Program-made: the position numbers and the translations under genes | The notes under the pieces: model-generated | What the model was told of the DNA's origin: nothing | The model's database searches: none | The model's input: the letters and a program-made list of their open reading frames with translations, nothing else | Shown here: one piece after another, positions 62,061 to 64,000 of the stretch | Position numbering within the stretch: the stretch's first letter is position 1 | Layout of the letters: each line of letters begins with the position of its first letter | Assembly (NCBI RefSeq): GCF_000198775.1 | Contig: NC_014718.1 | Span: 297,154 to 361,153, forward strand | Origin: Mycetohabitans rhizoxinica HKI 454 | GTDB lineage: Bacteria; Pseudomonadota; Gammaproteobacteria; Burkholderiales; Burkholderiaceae | Direction of reading: 5' to 3' | Length of the DNA stretch: 64,000 bases

Positions 62061-62463
62061 TCTGCCTCTTGCAAATCCCACAACACCATTCTGGCCTCAG
62101 AGCCTTACTGCACCAGCGTCTGCGGTTTATTCAGGGCCGACTTCTATGAGTAGAAAGTTGTCAAGAATTTGTGCAAAGAAACAATCCATAAGCAGATACC
62201 TCAAATTTCAGCCAAGCAATATCAACGCTCGTTCGGGTGGGGTCGAGCCGATTATGCGCACGTGAGACATTCACCTCTCACCCACTTCTATCCGCCGGAT
62301 TTGGCCGGCCTCATCCTGTATGCGCGCTAAGTCGGACATCCTGGTCCGATGGATATGCCCCATCTAATGATCGGTTACGTTCAGCAACCCGTCGGTCCTA
62401 CGGGCATATCTCAGTTCAGCCCCTCCAATAGACGTTGACCCTACAGCTATGAGCCATGCCTAC
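62061..62463. other. Intergenic region between IS5 and IS110-type elements
   Basis: No coding feature. Bases about 62260-62460 flank the 3' side of the IS110-type transposase and could contain an element end or bridge-RNA region; secondary structure not resolved by eye. Confidence 0.35.
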
Positions 62464-63620
62464 TCATGCCCCTTTCAACTGAGCGCTTTGTGGAATCACG
62501 CCGTCTTTTAGGTAGCGCCATAATGCAATCACTAGCCGCCTGGCAAACGCGACAATCGCAATGCGCCGCGCACGGCGATTGGCTTCGGTGCCCTGCGTGC
62601 GCTTGTTGAACCACTGCGCCAGCGCACTGCTAGGCTGATATCGCAACCAGCACCAGGCCATCTCGATGAGTTGGGTTCGCGCTCGCCTATTTCCCTGCTT
62701 GCTGATCCCCTGATCAATCCGGCTCTGTCCGCTATCGTAGGGCTGCGGGACCAGGCCTACGCAGGCGCCCAGTTGCCGCCGGTTATCAAACTCGCGCCAG
62801 AACAACTCAAGCACCAGGCGCGATGCCCCGATATGGCCTACACCTTTGAGGTGCCTAAGATAAGCGATGCGTTTGCGTACAGGTGCCGGTAGGCGTTCTT
62901 GCAGTGTGCGCTCAAGTGCCGCGAGTTGTTCTTCGGCAAGCGCCAGGCGGGCCGTCTCGCGTAACAGTCGTTCATGCAGCTCGCTGGGCAGCGGCGTGCC
63001 ATCATGACAAACCAGTTTGCCGCTAGCTAGCCGCTTGGCAAACGTCCTATGATCGAAACCGTCCCAGCAACCCATCGTGATCAACAACTTACGCATACGC
63101 TCGCGGTGCTGCAGCACCTCTTTGTGCAACTGGCCTCGATCACGAATCAACTGGCGCGACGCTTCATCTTGCAGCGAGGGCACTCGCACTACGCGCATGC
63201 GGTCGCGTTCGCCATGCAGCCATGCTCGCAAATTCGTGACCAGCTTGATCGCATCAAGCCGATCCGTCTTGGCGCGACGCCTGTGCCGCTCCACCGGAAT
63301 ACTGGCCGCATCGATCACGTAACACTCCATGCCACGCAAGCGCAGTGCTCTATAGATCCAAAATCCATCCTGTCCAGCCTCATAACTGACCACCACACGC
63401 ACCTCTTGGGGCAGCGACCATTTCTGCTTGTATCGCTCAATCACCTCCAATAGGGCTTGCACTCGCATGGCCGCTTGCGCTCCCCTTACCGTGTGCACCG
63501 CTTGACTCTGTCTGCGTCCGTCGTGCAGCGCAATTTTCCATTGGGCCCCCGCCAGTTCGAGTGACGTCGCCAGTATTATGTTCTCGGTATCGACTCCGGC
63601 TAAGTGATCTGTACGCGTGA
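62464..63620 (-). CDS. IS110-family transposase (second type), ~385 codons, start uncertain
   Basis: Coding similarity begins before the first common start codon (GTG 63498): the same frame upstream reads HLAGVDTENIILATSLELAG, AQWKIALHDGRRQSQAVHTV, the N-terminal RuvC-like strand pair of this group, to about 63620, but no ATG/GTG/TTG was found there. Downstream: VRVVVSYEAGQDGFWIYRAL (Glu), AKTDRLDAIKLVTNLRAWLH (Asp pair), IAYLRHLKGVGHIGASRLVL, QLGACVGLVPQPYDSGQSRI, DQGISKQGNRRARTQLIEMA (Ser region), ALWRYLKDGVIPQSAQLKGA. Full length and apparently active except for the unclear start. Differs strongly from the IS110 at 34275. Confidence 0.85.
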
Positions 63621-63649
63621 TAACCTCCGTTGCGTTCGCCTTGTTTCAC

Positions 63650-63987
63650 TTAATCTTACAACTTAAGCTTTGCCTGTTCTCACGCTACATAGGATCTACT
63701 TGGCCATGCTGTCTTCTCCTCTACAACACGGCGACCTATCTTCTTGCCAACACAACCTTATATGCCTCGCTCCATTAAGATTGAGGCATTGACCGGTTGA
63801 TACGCCTCTTTTTCAGCGCGCTTGCGTCACCTCCTACGATGTCGCGCAGCCTGTCCACCGGCTTATGCTACCCGCCAAAAAGCTCACGCTTACGACATAT
63901 CGTTGCGCGTCTTTACCTACTTTTCGCTAGCCTGCTGTACAGCTTCGCTACGCGTGGTACCTTTTTTATTTATCGCTGAGCTTACCG
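63650..63987. other. Intergenic region upstream of the last gene
   Basis: The final ~70 bases (CGCTAGCCTGCTGTACAGCT, CGCTGAGCTTACCG) resemble the upstream regions of the two F-box-like copies. No gene within it. Confidence 0.45.
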
Positions 63988-64000
63988 ATGGACTTTGATT
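63988..64000 (+). CDS. F-box-like family member, first 4 codons (cut by window end)
   Basis: ATGGACTTTGATT (MDFD...) in the same GAGCTTACCG context as the starts at 37394 and 42325. Only 13 bases are visible; assignment rests on identity of leader and first codons. Confidence 0.55.

Overview
The window is GC-rich proteobacterial DNA whose genes look like those of the Burkholderia lineage: DUF4148 periplasmic protein, NimR-type AraC regulator, KfrA-like protein, IS407-, IS5- and IS21-type elements. The very high load of broken genes and nested insertion sequences, a nonribosomal peptide synthetase (NRPS) and a family of F-box-like proteins together suggest a host-associated, eroding genome or megaplasmid of the endofungal Mycetohabitans type (Burkholderia rhizoxinica relatives). 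That assignment is inference from gene content. No rRNA, tRNA or CRISPR array was seen.

Layout. 1-10 kb: chromosome-like metabolic genes (N-carbamoyl amino-acid hydrolase, two cupins, a UDG-fold protein, DUF488, DUF4148, AraC regulator, gamma-glutamylcyclotransferase) mixed with pseudogenes (ModE-like, GNAT, RraA, HEPN/ParE remnants). 10.1-10.6 kb: intact YefM-YoeB. 11.85-21.76 kb: a three-module NRPS, C-A-T-C/E-A-T-C-A-T-TE, broken by a frameshift at 19.35 kb, a single in-frame TAG at 20.54 kb and loss of the end of the TE next to IS debris. 21.9-25.4 kb: stacked IS21, IS5 and IS66 pieces. 25.4-34.2 kb: a plasmid-like accessory stretch with five toxin-antitoxin loci (VapBC, HigBA-like, TumE-TumA, MazEF-like, DinJ-YafQ), a tyrosine recombinase and a divergent KfrA-like protein sharing a perfect 15-bp inverted repeat. 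34.2-43.6 kb: two near-identical inverted copies of an F-box-like gene, a decayed third copy, and IS fragments. 44.3-48.5 kb: a four-gene operon for pyrrole-2-carboxyl-S-carrier protein (KAS III-like transferase, carrier protein, broken prolyl-AMP ligase, prolyl-S-PCP dehydrogenase). 48.7-56.4 kb: Rpn-type nuclease pseudogene, recombinase remnants, an intact IS3/IS407 element, an AT-rich MFS transporter and a Phd-VapC pair. 56.6-62.0 kb: one IS5-type transposase gene interrupted by two different group II introns. 62.5-63.6 kb: an IS110-type element; the window ends 13 bases into a further F-box-like gene.

Two items stand out. First, the IS5 transposase is split into three in-phase exons (88 + 189 + 164 codons including stop) by introns of 1913 and 2204 bp, each with GTGCG at the 5' end, a domain V and its own reverse transcriptase; precise removal restores a 440-residue transposase. 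Second, the F-box-like family (positions 37394, 42325, 35480 and 63988) looks like a set of candidate host-directed effectors that could engage a eukaryotic SCF ubiquitin ligase. The NRPS starter condensation domain and the carrier-bound pyrrole cassette could once have worked together, but that link is speculative.
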